Assembly (NCBI GenBank): GCA_015272165.1
Contig: JACYMF010000092.1
Span: 1-41,728 of the forward strand
From: Cyanobacterium sp. T60_A2020_053
Lineage (GTDB): Bacteria; Cyanobacteriota; Cyanobacteriia; Cyanobacteriales; Cyanobacteriaceae
DNA length: 41,728 nt
Direction: 5' to 3'
How positions within the stretch are numbered: the first letter of the stretch is position 1; each line of letters starts with the position of its first letter. Shown here piece by piece: positions 25,941-34,356 of this stretch. Both the position numbers and the translations under genes were made by a program. The notes beneath the pieces are model-generated. The model saw nothing but the letters and a program-made list of their open reading frames with translations. It did not search any database and was not told the origin of the DNA.

Positions 25941-28409
25941 ATGGATATAATTTTATGTCATCAAACTGCTGATTTTGACGCTTTGGGCGCTTCAGTTGGT
26001 TTAACCATATTACATCCGGGGGCAAAATTTGTTTTAGTGGGTAGCGCCCATCCCTCTGTTAAAAATTTTCTGGCATTACACCGAGACGAATTGCCCTTAA
26101 TAGAGTTTCGCAGTGTTAACCCCAAGCTAATTCGCCGTATTTTTATTGTTGACACCCAAAAAAAGGCGCGTTTGGGTAAAGCTCAAGAATGGTTAGAATT
26201 ACCGCAGTTAGAATCTATTACGGTATATGATCATCACCCTGAAAACGATCCTGATTTACCGACTACTTTTAAATTTATCGAAAATGTGGGGTCAAGTTCA
26301 ACTATTATCACAGAATTGTTACAAAAAGAAAATATTACCCCGAATCCTATACAAGCAACGGTAATGGCTTTAGGGATTCATGTGGATACTGGCTCATTGA
26401 CTTTTGAGCAGTCCTGCGCCCGTGATGCCCTTGCCCTCGCTTGGTTGATGGGGAAGGGCGCTAATATTGCCCTCATCGCTGAATATGTCGAACCGAGTTT
26501 ATCCCCTCAACTACCAGCGCCCGTTACCGCCACCGATTTAATGTCGTCACCGGTGCGCACTATTCCCCCTGATACCAGTATTGAGGAAGCGCAACGGATT
26601 TTATTAAGATATGGGCATTCAGGATTATTGGTAATGACGGGAAAAGAATTAACGGGGATAATTTCTCGGCGCGATATTGACATCGCTTTACATCACGGTT
26701 TCGCCCATGCGCCCGTCAAAGGTTACATGAGTAAAAATTTACTTACTATCACCACTGACACACCGTTATCGGCAATAGAATCTTTGATGGTTAATAATGA
26801 TATTGGCAGATTGCCAGTATTAAAACAAGGGGAGTTGGTGGGTATTGTCACCCGTAGCGATATTTTATATCATCTTCGACTGAATGATTATGATCAATTC
26901 TCTCGCCAAGGCGCAAAGGCGCAAAGTTTTACAGATACTTTAGTTTCTTGTTTATTGCCTTCTTTTCAACAAAAATTAAATCCTCATTTGTGGGAATTGT
27001 TGCAAAAAATCGCCCATTATGCCCAACAACAGGGATGGCATTTGTATTTGGTGGGGGGCGCTGTGCGTGATTTATTATTAAGTGAGGATCAAACTACCGT
27101 AAACTTACAAGATATTGATTTAGTGGTGGATGGTTTCCATGGCAGTCACACTTCTGAAGCGGGAGTAATTTTAGCGAAAGCCTTGCAAAAGGATTATCCA
27201 GAAGCGCGCCTCAGCGTTCATGGAGAGTTCCAAACAGCAGCGCTATTATGGCATAAGGATGATAATTTTGGTTCATTGTGGCTGGATATTGCCACGGCGC
27301 GCACGGAATTTTATCCTTATCCAGCATCTAATCCGCAGGTGGAAGCTAGTAGTATTCGTCAGGATTTATACCGCCGTGATTTTTCTATGAATGCTTTGGC
27401 GTTGCGTTTAACTAATCCTCGTCAGGGAGAGTTGTTAGACTTTTTTGGTGGTGTCAGGGATTTGAAAAAGAGATTAATCCGTGTACTTCATGCTAACAGT
27501 TTTATTGAAGACCCCACGAGAATTTTTCGGGGAGTGCGCTTTGCGGCGCGCCTCAACTTTACCTTAGAATCTCAAACGGTGGATTATATCAAGTATGCTG
27601 TCAATAGTGGCGTATTTGAGCGCATTTCTCTGCAACAAACTTCTATCCCGGCTTTAACTACTCGTTTACGCACAGAATTAATCTACATTCTTCAAGCGGA
27701 TTATTGGCAATCGGCGTTACGTTTATTGTCGGATTTGGGGGCGCTTTCTTGTTTGCATCCTCAATGCGTTTTAACTCCTTCTCTGTGGTGGCAATTAAGA
27801 TGTGGAGGGCGCTGGTTACGTTTTTATCAACTGTTACCGCAACGGCAAAAATATGCGGTTTGGTTGATGCGCTTGGAGTTAATTTTAAGCGGTTTAAGTC
27901 GTGATGATGGGGTGAAAGTTGCTCAAAATTTAGACCTTCCTCAAGATACTATTAATCGTCTAAAATACTTAGCACAAAATCAGAAAAATGTCAATATTTT
28001 TTTAAGTAAAAATATTAATCGTAATGGAAAAATGTCACGCAAAGGCGCAAAGGCGCAAAGTTTTATTTTAAGTGATTCTCCTGATTTGATGTTCAAGAGT
28101 TCAGAGGTTTATCTAGGTGCCTTGAAGGTAAGTGAGGTTGTCCAAGAGTTAAGTAAGTATCAGTCGGCTACGTTGATTTTAATTGCCGTTAAAAGTGATA
28201 AATATATTCGTAAAGTTATTTGGCAATATCTGTTTAATTGGAGTCAATTAGAACCTATTATTAATGGTAATGATTTAAAGGATTTGGGTTATAAGCCGAG
28301 CCCCATTTTTAAGCAAATTCTCACGGAAGTACAGGGTTTATTTTTAGACGGAGAAATACAAGAAAGGGGGAGGGCGCTGGATTTTGTGCAAGAGAATTAT
28401 CTTTTATAG
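25941..28409 (+). CDS. DHH/CBS-type tRNA nucleotidyltransferase (CCA- or A-adding)
   Basis: 822 residues in three parts: an N-terminal DHH phosphoesterase (CHQTADFDALGASVG, then VYDHHPEND), two CBS repeats (about 200-315, TDLMSSPVRTIPPD and GYMSKNLLTITTD), and a class II nucleotidyltransferase (LVGGAVRDLLL, DIDLVVDG, RRDFSMNALAL, DPTRIFRGVRFAARL). In cyanobacteria this layout serves tRNA 3'-end synthesis, sometimes as an A-adding enzyme paired with a CC-adding one; which applies here cannot be told. Two repeat units are inserted in frame, coding QGAKAQSF at about 323-330 and KGAKAQSF at about 701-708. Both fall in linker regions and keep the frame. The 3' end recurs at 29251-29291. Confidence 0.9.
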   Translation: MDIILCHQTADFDALGASVGLTILHPGAKFVLVGSAHPSVKNFLALHRDELPLIEFRSVNPKLIRRIFIVDTQKKARLGKAQEWLELPQLESITVYDHHPENDPDLPTTFKFIENVGSSSTIITELLQKENITPNPIQATVMALGIHVDTGSLTFEQSCARDALALAWLMGKGANIALIAEYVEPSLSPQLPAPVTATDLMSSPVRTIPPDTSIEEAQRILLRYGHSGLLVMTGKELTGIISRRDIDIALHHGFAHAPVKGYMSKNLLTITTDTPLSAIESLMVNNDIGRLPVLKQGELVGIVTRSDILYHLRLNDYDQFSRQGAKAQSFTDTLVSCLLPSFQQKLNPHLWELLQKIAHYAQQQGWHLYLVGGAVRDLLLSEDQTTVNLQDIDLVVDGFHGSHTSEAGVILAKALQKDYPEARLSVHGEFQTAALLWHKDDNFGSLWLDIATARTEFYPYPASNPQVEASSIRQDLYRRDFSMNALALRLTNPRQGELLDFFGGVRDLKKRLIRVLHANSFIEDPTRIFRGVRFAARLNFTLESQTVDYIKYAVNSGVFERISLQQTSIPALTTRLRTELIYILQADYWQSALRLLSDLGALSCLHPQCVLTPSLWWQLRCGGRWLRFYQLLPQRQKYAVWLMRLELILSGLSRDDGVKVAQNLDLPQDTINRLKYLAQNQKNVNIFLSKNINRNGKMSRKGAKAQSFILSDSPDLMFKSSEVYLGALKVSEVVQELSKYQSATLILIAVKSDKYIRKVIWQYLFNWSQLEPIINGNDLKDLGYKPSPIFKQILTEVQGLFLDGEIQERGRALDFVQENYLL
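26902..26930 (+). repeat. In-frame CGCAAAG heptamer repeat inside the tRNA nucleotidyltransferase gene, first insertion
   Basis: The block reads CGCCAAGGCGCAAAGGCGCA then AAGTTTT and is translated SRQGAKAQSF between the second CBS domain and the nucleotidyltransferase domain. The same words occur in spacers at 23914 and 40756. Confidence 0.85.
28035..28064 (+). repeat. In-frame CGCAAAG heptamer repeat inside the tRNA nucleotidyltransferase gene, second insertion
   Basis: TCACGCAAAGGCGCAAAGGC followed by GCAAAGTTTT, translated SRKGAKAQSF, near the end of the helical tail. It is nearly identical to the first insertion, 1.1 kb upstream. Confidence 0.85.
28369..28409 (+). repeat. 41-bp direct repeat, left copy (3' end of the tRNA nucleotidyltransferase gene)
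   Basis: Encodes the C-terminal residues RALDFVQENYLL and the stop. It matches 29251-29291 at about 34 of 41 positions, so the PIN ORF is bracketed by the gene end and a diverged second copy of it. Confidence 0.7.
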
Positions 28410-28529
28410 TGTGGTGGTGGGCGCTGGGAGTGAAATAGACAATAAATTAAAAAGTTTAATTTATTAAACGAAAAATCAATAGCCGTGAAATTTATTACAC
28501 GGCGATATTAAACGATAGTCTATGAATAA

Positions 28530-29222
28530 ATGATTAACAAAAAATATTTAATTTATCTTGATCTTTGCTGTTTAAATCGTCCTTTTGATGATCAAACACA
28601 AACGAGGATCAAACGAGAATCAGAAGCAGTTATAGAAATTATTAATTATTGTAAATTAGGACAATGGGAGTTGGTTAATAGTGCTGTTTTAGAGTTAGAA
28701 ATTAGCAAAATGTCTGATTCTCTTAAAAAAGATAATATCAAACAATATTTATTCTTAGCAAAGCGTAAAATATTAGTAACAGAAAATATTCTCAACAAAG
28801 CCGAAGAATTAACTTTGTTAGGTATTAAAAAGTTTGATGCTTTACATTTAGCTTGTGCTGAAAATAATGTTGATATTTTTCTGACGACAGATGATCGTTT
28901 ATTGAATAAATGTGTATCTTATAATAGAGCAATTAATGTTAAAGTTTCTAATCCCGTTTCATGGTTAATTGATGTTAGTAATATTGGAGTTTTAAAAATG
29001 ACCCCTGTTGAATTACAAAGAAAAGGTTTTCAAGTTTTGGTAGATAGTTTAGGAATTGCCGATGCTATTCGTTTTATTAAATTATATGACAATGGTAGTG
29101 GCGACTATACAAAAGAACGTCATCAATGGTTAGATAAATTTAGTATGGATGATATTGTCAATGATCTCCAAAAATTTAATGATCAAAATAGTATTGATAT
29201 TGAAAAAAAAGATTTAACGTAA
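28530..29222 (+). CDS. PIN-domain toxin fused to its probable antitoxin-like partner
   Basis: 230 residues. Residues 1-150 are a PIN nuclease with the acidic set D11 (YLDLCCLNRPFDD), E55/E57, D103 (KKFDALHLACA) and D121/D122 (LTTDDRLL). Residues 157-225 start with Met and read MTPVELQRKGFQVLVDSLG, then FIKLYDNGSGDYTKERHQWL, which resembles a small cyanobacterial protein usually encoded as a separate gene beside this PIN type. No stop separates the two, so this is a single-chain fusion or a readthrough of a lost stop. Such PIN proteins act as RNases in VapBC-like modules. The family link of the second half comes from memory, and its antitoxin role is inference. It lies 120 bases after the tRNA nucleotidyltransferase gene. 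Confidence 0.8.
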   Translation: MINKKYLIYLDLCCLNRPFDDQTQTRIKRESEAVIEIINYCKLGQWELVNSAVLELEISKMSDSLKKDNIKQYLFLAKRKILVTENILNKAEELTLLGIKKFDALHLACAENNVDIFLTTDDRLLNKCVSYNRAINVKVSNPVSWLIDVSNIGVLKMTPVELQRKGFQVLVDSLGIADAIRFIKLYDNGSGDYTKERHQWLDKFSMDDIVNDLQKFNDQNSIDIEKKDLT

Positions 29223-29250
29223 ATATGGGTGAAGGGCGCACGGGTGTGGT

Positions 29251-29291
29251 GGAGGGTGCTGGATTTTGTGAGGGAAAATTATCCTTTATAA
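29251..29291 (+). repeat. 41-bp direct repeat, right copy
   Basis: Diverged copy of 28369-28409; in one frame it still reads RVLDFVRENYPL and a stop. It starts 29 bases after the PIN ORF. It has no start of its own and is not a gene. Confidence 0.7.
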
Positions 29292-29583
29292 CCATACTTT
29301 AAAAAAAATATGCAAACATAGCATCAAATAGAATTAGTTCAATATATTTAAGTGAGGAGTCTTAAAATCAATAAAACTCCTGCGATTCAACAAAAATTTA
29401 TTAATGGTAATAAGTACTGATGCAAAATTAATTGTATGTTTCAGTAATTATTACACTTAAAGAATTAACTAAGCTGTGTTTTTTAATGCAAAAGAAATAG
29501 GATTATATAATCAAAGAAAAACTCTTAAATTTTTGTCAAATTCTTTTCTTTCTCTCCCCTTTTTCCCCTTCTCCCATGAAAGG
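29292..29583. other. Spacer without a gene
   Basis: About 290 A+T-rich bases ending in a pyrimidine run (29540-29576) directly after the kinase stop codon on the other strand. No hairpin with T-run is obvious. Confidence 0.4.
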
Positions 29584-30906
29584 CTAATTCAAAAACTCAG
29601 GGACACAAAAAACTCCGGGGGGGCAATCTTCAGGGGGATTGTTTAAATCATTAGTCCATTTATCGACCATAGCTTGAGCCTCCTCATAAAAAGGATTATC
29701 GTCAGGGATACCATTAGCAATGCGAATAGCTTCTACTAAATCGGAAGAATCCGCTTTTTGACTAGCATACTGCATACGACACTTTCCTAAATATTCATTT
29801 TTTTCCTTGGGAATGGTTTTCATCGCTTTCATGGAAGTAGCAGTTTCGATACATTTTTCAAAATCTTGATTGACTAAGTGGCTTTCTAAAGTGTTAAGAA
29901 ATTCTTGTTTTTCCTGATTTCTGGCGTAAACCAGCGCCCCTCCCCCCCCCAAAACAATTAAAGAAACCAGAGTTAAACTAATGGGAAGAACATTTTTATT
30001 AAAAGGAGAATAGCTCCGATTAACTAAAGTTGCCTCTTGATTACGGTGTAACACATCTTGGGCGGAGGGCGCTGATATGGGTTGCGACTCGACTAATTCA
30101 CGCCACGATAAATATTTCTGTAAGTCAGCTAACGCTAAATCCGCACTTTTGTAACGTTTAGTATAATTAGAGCGAGTCATCATACCGAGAATATGACGCA
30201 AAGAAGGATGAATTTCTCCAAATTGACTCCAGAGAATTTCCCCCGTGTCCTCATCTTCTCTAACATTAATAGGATTAACCCCTGTTAATGCTTGAATCGC
30301 AATCATGCCCAACGCATATATATCACTGTTACGGCGAGGGCGCCCTCTGGCTTGTTCTGTGGGCATATAGCCATGGGTGCCAACCGCCACTGTGCGATTA
30401 ATTACATGACTTTGATCAATGTCGAAATTTTTTACCGCACCAAAATCGATTAAAACCAATTTGCGATCACCATCACGACGAATTAAATTATCTGGTTTTA
30501 TATCTCGATGTATTACTCCTAAACTATGGATATAATTTAAAATTTCTAAGCCTTCTTGTAATAAAGAAAGGACTTGAGGCTCGGGCCACGGGCGCCCTTC
30601 ACCCAACTCATGACTGAGAGTATGCCCAACAATATACTCTTGTACAAGATAAAACTCTTCATTAATTACAAAATCATCAATGAGACGGGGTATTTGAGAA
30701 TGATTTAATTTCTTTAAAATGTCAATTTCTTCTCGAAATAAACGTGTCATCACCTCCACCTTATCAGCATCGGCATTAAGTCTTTTTACCACACAATAGC
30801 TACTACTTTGCTGATCTTTTGCCAAATAAACTGTCCCGAAACCCCCTTCTCCTAGTTTTTTGATAATTTCATAACGGGAGTGTAACAGGGATGAATGCTG
30901 ATTCAT
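29584..30906 (-). CDS. Membrane-bound Ser/Thr protein kinase (Hanks type)
   Basis: 440 residues. The kinase domain (about 10-270) has the glycine loop LGEGGFGTVYLAKD, the ATP lysine in VVKRL, IHRDIKPDNLIRR (catalytic loop), LIDFGAVKN (Mg loop) and GTHGYMPTEQARG. A membrane segment follows at about 305-327 (VLPISLTLVSLIVLGGGGALVYA) and then an extracytoplasmic part of about 110 residues rich in charged residues with three Cys, unlike PASTA tails. The GGGG stretch is encoded by a run of nine C on the + strand (29942-29950), a possible slippage site. Targets are unknown. It is leftward and stands alone. Confidence 0.93.
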   Translation of the reverse strand: MNQHSSLLHSRYEIIKKLGEGGFGTVYLAKDQQSSSYCVVKRLNADADKVEVMTRLFREEIDILKKLNHSQIPRLIDDFVINEEFYLVQEYIVGHTLSHELGEGRPWPEPQVLSLLQEGLEILNYIHSLGVIHRDIKPDNLIRRDGDRKLVLIDFGAVKNFDIDQSHVINRTVAVGTHGYMPTEQARGRPRRNSDIYALGMIAIQALTGVNPINVREDEDTGEILWSQFGEIHPSLRHILGMMTRSNYTKRYKSADLALADLQKYLSWRELVESQPISAPSAQDVLHRNQEATLVNRSYSPFNKNVLPISLTLVSLIVLGGGGALVYARNQEKQEFLNTLESHLVNQDFEKCIETATSMKAMKTIPKEKNEYLGKCRMQYASQKADSSDLVEAIRIANGIPDDNPFYEEAQAMVDKWTNDLNNPPEDCPPGVFCVPEFLN

Positions 30907-31350
30907 CTGAAATAACCCGATGGATAATTGATTAAACTAAATCATAGCTAAAACTGCCTTAAGAATTTCACTTCTACAGACTTTCTTATTATAACCCCAT
31001 TAATATCAATTTTTTTGGTTCTTCTACCATAGTTAGAAGAGATTAATCTTCAAGGGGAAGGAAAAGAGAAAAGAGAATTTTAGTAGGGACATTCAACGGA
31101 TATTTGAGCTCAAGTTAGTTTAAGAATAGTCTTCAAATACTTTAGAAATATCCAATAAATAATATTCTATTACCGTTAGTATTTCCTGCTTCTAGGTCGA
31201 TTTTTAGAGAAGTTTTTTAAATACTATCTTGACAATTTACCTTTGTCTTTTGCCCCTTGTCCTTTGCTCTTTTGATGGTATTCTGGTGACATTATGATAA
31301 AATAGACGGAACCCAAAAATTCCAAAAAAGTCTTTATTAAACATATCCAG
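30907..31350. other. Divergent promoter region, 444 bases
   Basis: Lies between the kinase gene (left) and the DUF3038 gene (right). A candidate promoter for the latter is TTGATG at 31272-31277 with TGATAA at 31295-31300, 17 bases apart. No gene is seen, and the leftward promoter was not resolved. Confidence 0.35.
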
Positions 31351-31983
31351 ATGACTCAATCTGTCTCAGTGACATCTACTTCTCCACCAGTGAAGGAAAA
31401 CAGTATTCCCCCCATTCTCAGCGCCCTCAGCGATGTATCATTACCATCAACACGAGGAATGATGAAACTGCAACAACACTTAGACTTACTGCTGTTGGCA
31501 ATGGAAGCACTACAGTTGGGAGCATCAGAATATATGTTAGCAACGGCGCACGAATTAGGATTACAATCCATCATTAAAAATCGACTTTCCCTATGGCGTT
31601 TACGTTGTAGTAACCCTTGGCGACAATGCTATAACCGAGAAAATTTAACTATGAATGAGGCTAAAGCCTTAGTGTTAATTACGGGTTATTCCGCAAAAAA
31701 ATTAATGGTGACATTAAGACAGCTACTTTTAGCGGTGCAACAAATGACGGATAAGGAAATGCCCTTGGAAAATAATTTCCGTCTCTCGGAATATTTTACT
31801 CGTTTTCGCTCCCATTTCTTAGGGCGTATGAATCCTCGTCGTGCTAAAGTGTCTGTATATCAAAATAATCCAGAAGAATTAAATTTGTTAGCTCTTTCCT
31901 TGTTGGAAGAATTATTATTTTGTACTGGCACTAAGGGCATGGAGAGACTATGGATTAGTTTATTTGATGGGGAAGTAGATTAA
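31351..31983 (+). CDS. DUF3038-family cyanobacterial protein
   Basis: 210 residues, soluble and mainly helical by composition. The region LQQHLDLLLLAMEALQLGASE to LSLLEELLFCTGTKGMERLW covers the DUF3038 domain as I know it, a family largely restricted to cyanobacteria with no known function. In other genomes a DUF4335 gene often follows; the next gene here is on the other strand and is different. The N-terminal 25 residues are Ser/Thr/Pro-rich and probably disordered. Confidence 0.7.
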   Translation: MTQSVSVTSTSPPVKENSIPPILSALSDVSLPSTRGMMKLQQHLDLLLLAMEALQLGASEYMLATAHELGLQSIIKNRLSLWRLRCSNPWRQCYNRENLTMNEAKALVLITGYSAKKLMVTLRQLLLAVQQMTDKEMPLENNFRLSEYFTRFRSHFLGRMNPRRAKVSVYQNNPEELNLLALSLLEELLFCTGTKGMERLWISLFDGEVD

Positions 31984-32021
31984 ACTTCCCCACTTTCCAC
32001 TCCCTACCTTTTCAGCAAAAA

Positions 32022-32366
32022 CTAATTGGGTGCAGAGATATTATTAGATGGTAAGCCTGAAGTCTGAGGGGATGAAAGTTGTTGCCATTTATGGGCATAG
32101 CGGAGGGTATAGCCAAACCCCAAACCACCAAAACTAAATATGGTTATGGTAATTACCATTATTTTTAGCCATAGGGGATAATGTTGCCTGTTGTCCGAGA
32201 TTGATTTTATCTGTTGAGGGTGCTTTTTTTTATTGCTAGACTGTTTATTTTCTACAGATTTTTGATTAATTTTTTTATTAACTATTTTAGTTGATGTTAA
32301 GCGCCCTTCCTCTAGGTTTGGAGATTTAGTCAAGGATGAAGGGCGCTGTCCATAAGATTTAGTCAT
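32022..32366 (-). CDS. Small single-span membrane protein of unknown function
   Basis: 114 residues. A basic, low-complexity N-terminal half (KIVNKKINQKSVENKQSSNK) precedes one membrane segment (about 68-88, LKIMVITITIFSFGGLGFGY) and a short polar tail. The layout suggests an N-in anchored protein with the tail outside. I recognise no family. It converges with the DUF3038 gene. Two motif copies (AGCGCCC, GGGCGCT) are inside it. Confidence 0.5.
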   Translation of the reverse strand: MTKSYGQRPSSLTKSPNLEEGRLTSTKIVNKKINQKSVENKQSSNKKKHPQQIKSISDNRQHYPLWLKIMVITITIFSFGGLGFGYTLRYAHKWQQLSSPQTSGLPSNNISAPN

Positions 32367-32945
32367 AAATTTAGCTTACCATTTCGGATTTTGAATATAC
32401 AACAAGGAAGCATTAATTAATAATATCTTCTGATAAGATAGATAATGACTCCCAATTAAGATTATTAAATCTTTAATTTGTCAAATTTTGATACATTATA
32501 CTGTTATATAACGTTTTTTGGAGATCAGAAAAAAACTTTTCGGCGTTGCTGATTTTGAATATGATTCATATTTAGGTAGTGCTAAAAAAGTATTTTTGTG
32601 AGGAGAGGTATCAGGTTTCGGGTGTCGCGGTGAAATGGTTATAAATTAAAGAGTTAACCCAGATAGTCATTTTTCATAAATTGCTCATTTGTATCAATCA
32701 TTTTTGATTAGTGGAGCAGAAATACAGATTTTTTGGCGAAAAAAGATTATTTTTAGCACTTTTTTAGAGTTTGATTATGCTTAAAACCTTTGTTTTAAAA
32801 GGATTTTAATTTATTCAGCAAACCCTATTTATTGGATATTCCTGAATTATTAAACAGTAAGTATTCCAGATTGTTGAGTTTTTATTTTCATACCTTGATT
32901 CGGCAACGGCTTCTTTTCCTCTCACATAACCACTTCAGCTTTTCA
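32367..32945. other. 579-base region holding dispersed repeat B
   Basis: The A+T-rich stretch 32380-32570 has no feature I can name. Repeat B covers 32576-32805. The last 140 bases are unremarkable and lead to the end of the leftward membrane-protein gene. Confidence 0.5.
32576..32805 (+). repeat. Dispersed TCAGGT-type repeat, copy B
   Basis: Word order AAAAAGTATTTT, GTGAGGAGAGG, ATCAGGTTTCGGG, GGTGAAATG, TTATAAATTAAAGA, TTTTTCATAAATTGCTC, TTGTATCAAT, AAATACAG, GAAAAAAGA, TATTTTTAG matches copy C (38938-39140, inverted) over most of its length and copy A over the first 130 bases. Confidence 0.85.
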
Positions 32946-33458
32946 TCAACCCCCAATGATTAAGCCATGGGATAGCATTCCAGCAGTATAAAAAACTATT
33001 GCTAATGTTATGGTAATACTGACAATTTGCCAAACATTAACTTTTTTTTTCTTTAAATCGAAGCGAAAAAGGATAGTTGAGGATGTCACCACCAAAATGT
33101 CGGCAAAGTAGTCGAAATAGTACAGCATAAAAACCAGTGATAATGACCAGAATAGAATCACTATAAATCCTTTAACATCAGAGTTAATGCTTTCTTCAAA
33201 AATAAAAGTCACAATGGAGAGAGGATGTACAAAAATTAGGGACACAGTGATAATTACCCCTAGAGTTAATATTTTAACCAGTAATATTGACCCACCGTAA
33301 TTTAATTCTAAACTAAAATAGTCCAGTGTTTCGGCAAGGGCGCTGGTTAGTATTTCAGTTCTTTCTGCGGTATTCCAACCTACTGCCCAGTAAATACAGC
33401 AGTAAAGTAGAGAGGATAACCAAAGTTTTTTTTCTACCCAAGAAATTTTATTTTCCAT
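32946..33458 (-). CDS. Multi-span membrane protein of unknown function
   Basis: 170 residues from the ATG at 33458 (MENKISWVEKKLW). At least four hydrophobic segments are visible: LWLSSLLYCCIYWAVGW, ILLVKILTLGVIITVSLIFV, FIVILFWSLSLVFMLYYF and VWQIVSITITLAIVFYTAG. The frame is open 13 codons further to 33497, but that stretch is a hairpin and codes GGGCPPPLPSS, so I reject it. It lies 46 bases after apcD on the same strand and could be co-transcribed with it. I recognise no family. Confidence 0.65.
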   Translation of the reverse strand: MENKISWVEKKLWLSSLLYCCIYWAVGWNTAERTEILTSALAETLDYFSLELNYGGSILLVKILTLGVIITVSLIFVHPLSIVTFIFEESINSDVKGFIVILFWSLSLVFMLYYFDYFADILVVTSSTILFRFDLKKKKVNVWQIVSITITLAIVFYTAGMLSHGLIIGG

Positions 33459-33470
33459 ACTTGATGGGAG

Positions 33471-33492
33471 AGGAGGAGGGCACCCTCCTCCT
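33471..33492 (-). promoter_or_regulatory. Intercistronic hairpin between apcD and the membrane protein gene
   Basis: AGGAGGAGGG (33471-33480) and CCCTCCTCCT (33483-33492) are perfect complements 2 bases apart. It is a strong stem without a T-run, 12 bases past the apcD stop and 13 before the next start. It could stabilise the apcD transcript or hold the next ribosome site closed. Confidence 0.5.
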
Positions 33493-33504
33493 TTCATCTA
33501 TAAA

Positions 33505-33990
33505 TTAAGACATATATTGAGCCATATAATCAAAATAGGGTGCAGCTTCTTCTGCTTCTTCCTTAGTGAGTAAACCTAAAGATGCCTCTTTTAAGCAACG
33601 AATAGACTCCACCATACCTTGTAAAGGCACACCAAGGGAATTATACATTTCCTTTACCCCAATTAAGCCAATGGTTTCAATAGGTTGTTTATCCCCAGCT
33701 AAAATTCCGTAAGTAGCCAAGCGAAGATACCAACCAAAATCCCTTAAACACTGATTATACTGTTTTTGTCCCGAAGCATTACCTCCTGAAGCACGGTAGT
33801 CAGGGCGCTTTCTAAATAATTCTCGACTAGCCTTTTCAATAATTTTCTTCTCATTTTCTGCTAAAGTTTCGACAATTTTTAACCTTAACATTCCTGAGTC
33901 TAAAAAACTTTTAATTCCTTGTAACTCACCGCTACTAGGGTAACGCAGTTCATCATCTGCTTTGAGAATAACTTGACTTACTATGCTCAT
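33505..33990 (-). CDS. apcD: Allophycocyanin alpha-B subunit
   Basis: Terminal emitter of the phycobilisome core, passing energy mainly to photosystem I. The 161-residue protein starts at the ATG at 33990 ([20 protein letters not shown]), as in other ApcD proteins; the 22 codons upstream are open but not part of the gene. C81 in [13 protein letters not shown] is the phycocyanobilin site, and [15 protein letters not shown] and [25 protein letters not shown] are family regions. It is separate from any apcABC cluster, as is usual for apcD. The spacer upstream is about 370 bases from the ferredoxin gene. Confidence 0.96.
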   Translation of the reverse strand: MSIVSQVILKADDELRYPSSGELQGIKSFLDSGMLRLKIVETLAENEKKIIEKASRELFRKRPDYRASGGNASGQKQYNQCLRDFGWYLRLATYGILAGDKQPIETIGLIGVKEMYNSLGVPLQGMVESIRCLKEASLGLLTKEEAEEAAPYFDYMAQYMS

Positions 33991-34248
33991 CTTTATAAAT
34001 ATGGGTATTATTTTTTCTAATTTAAAAAAGAGTATGATTAAATTAAAATCACACAATCCCCCTGTGTTTCATCTGTTATTACTCAATCAGACTACAATCC
34101 ACAGTAACACTTGACTTTATCTAAGTGTGAGAAATTGTTATCTATTCTAGCTTAATTTGGTGGCTTGATTCCCTTTAAGATTTGTTACGATAGCAAAAGG
34201 GCAAAAGTAAATTCAGAGATAGGTTGAATGACTATATTTCTTTGCCCA

Positions 34249-34276
34249 CGTCTTAAAAGACGGAGTTTTAAACTCC
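34249..34276. repeat. Two adjoining small palindromes
   Basis: CGTCTTAAAAGACG (34249-34262) and GGAGTTTTAAACTCC (34262-34276) are each perfect inverted repeats and share one base. They lie 80 bases downstream of the ferredoxin stop and may end its transcript. The rest of 33991-34356 holds no gene. Confidence 0.5.
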
Positions 34277-34356
34277 TGATTATTCCATAATCTCACTAGC
34301 TAATTACTTCAACAAAATTAGATCAGGAAAATCAAATAACATCTTAACTTGTTACG

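Noticed and set aside
26902-28064. Heptamer repeats as a CRISPR array
   Set aside because: The units are in direct contact, without spacers, and lie in coding sequence and single spacers; there are no cas genes.
33991-34056. Upstream extension of apcD
   Set aside because: [19 protein letters not shown] at 33990 is the standard start, and the 22 extra codons are hydrophobic noise.
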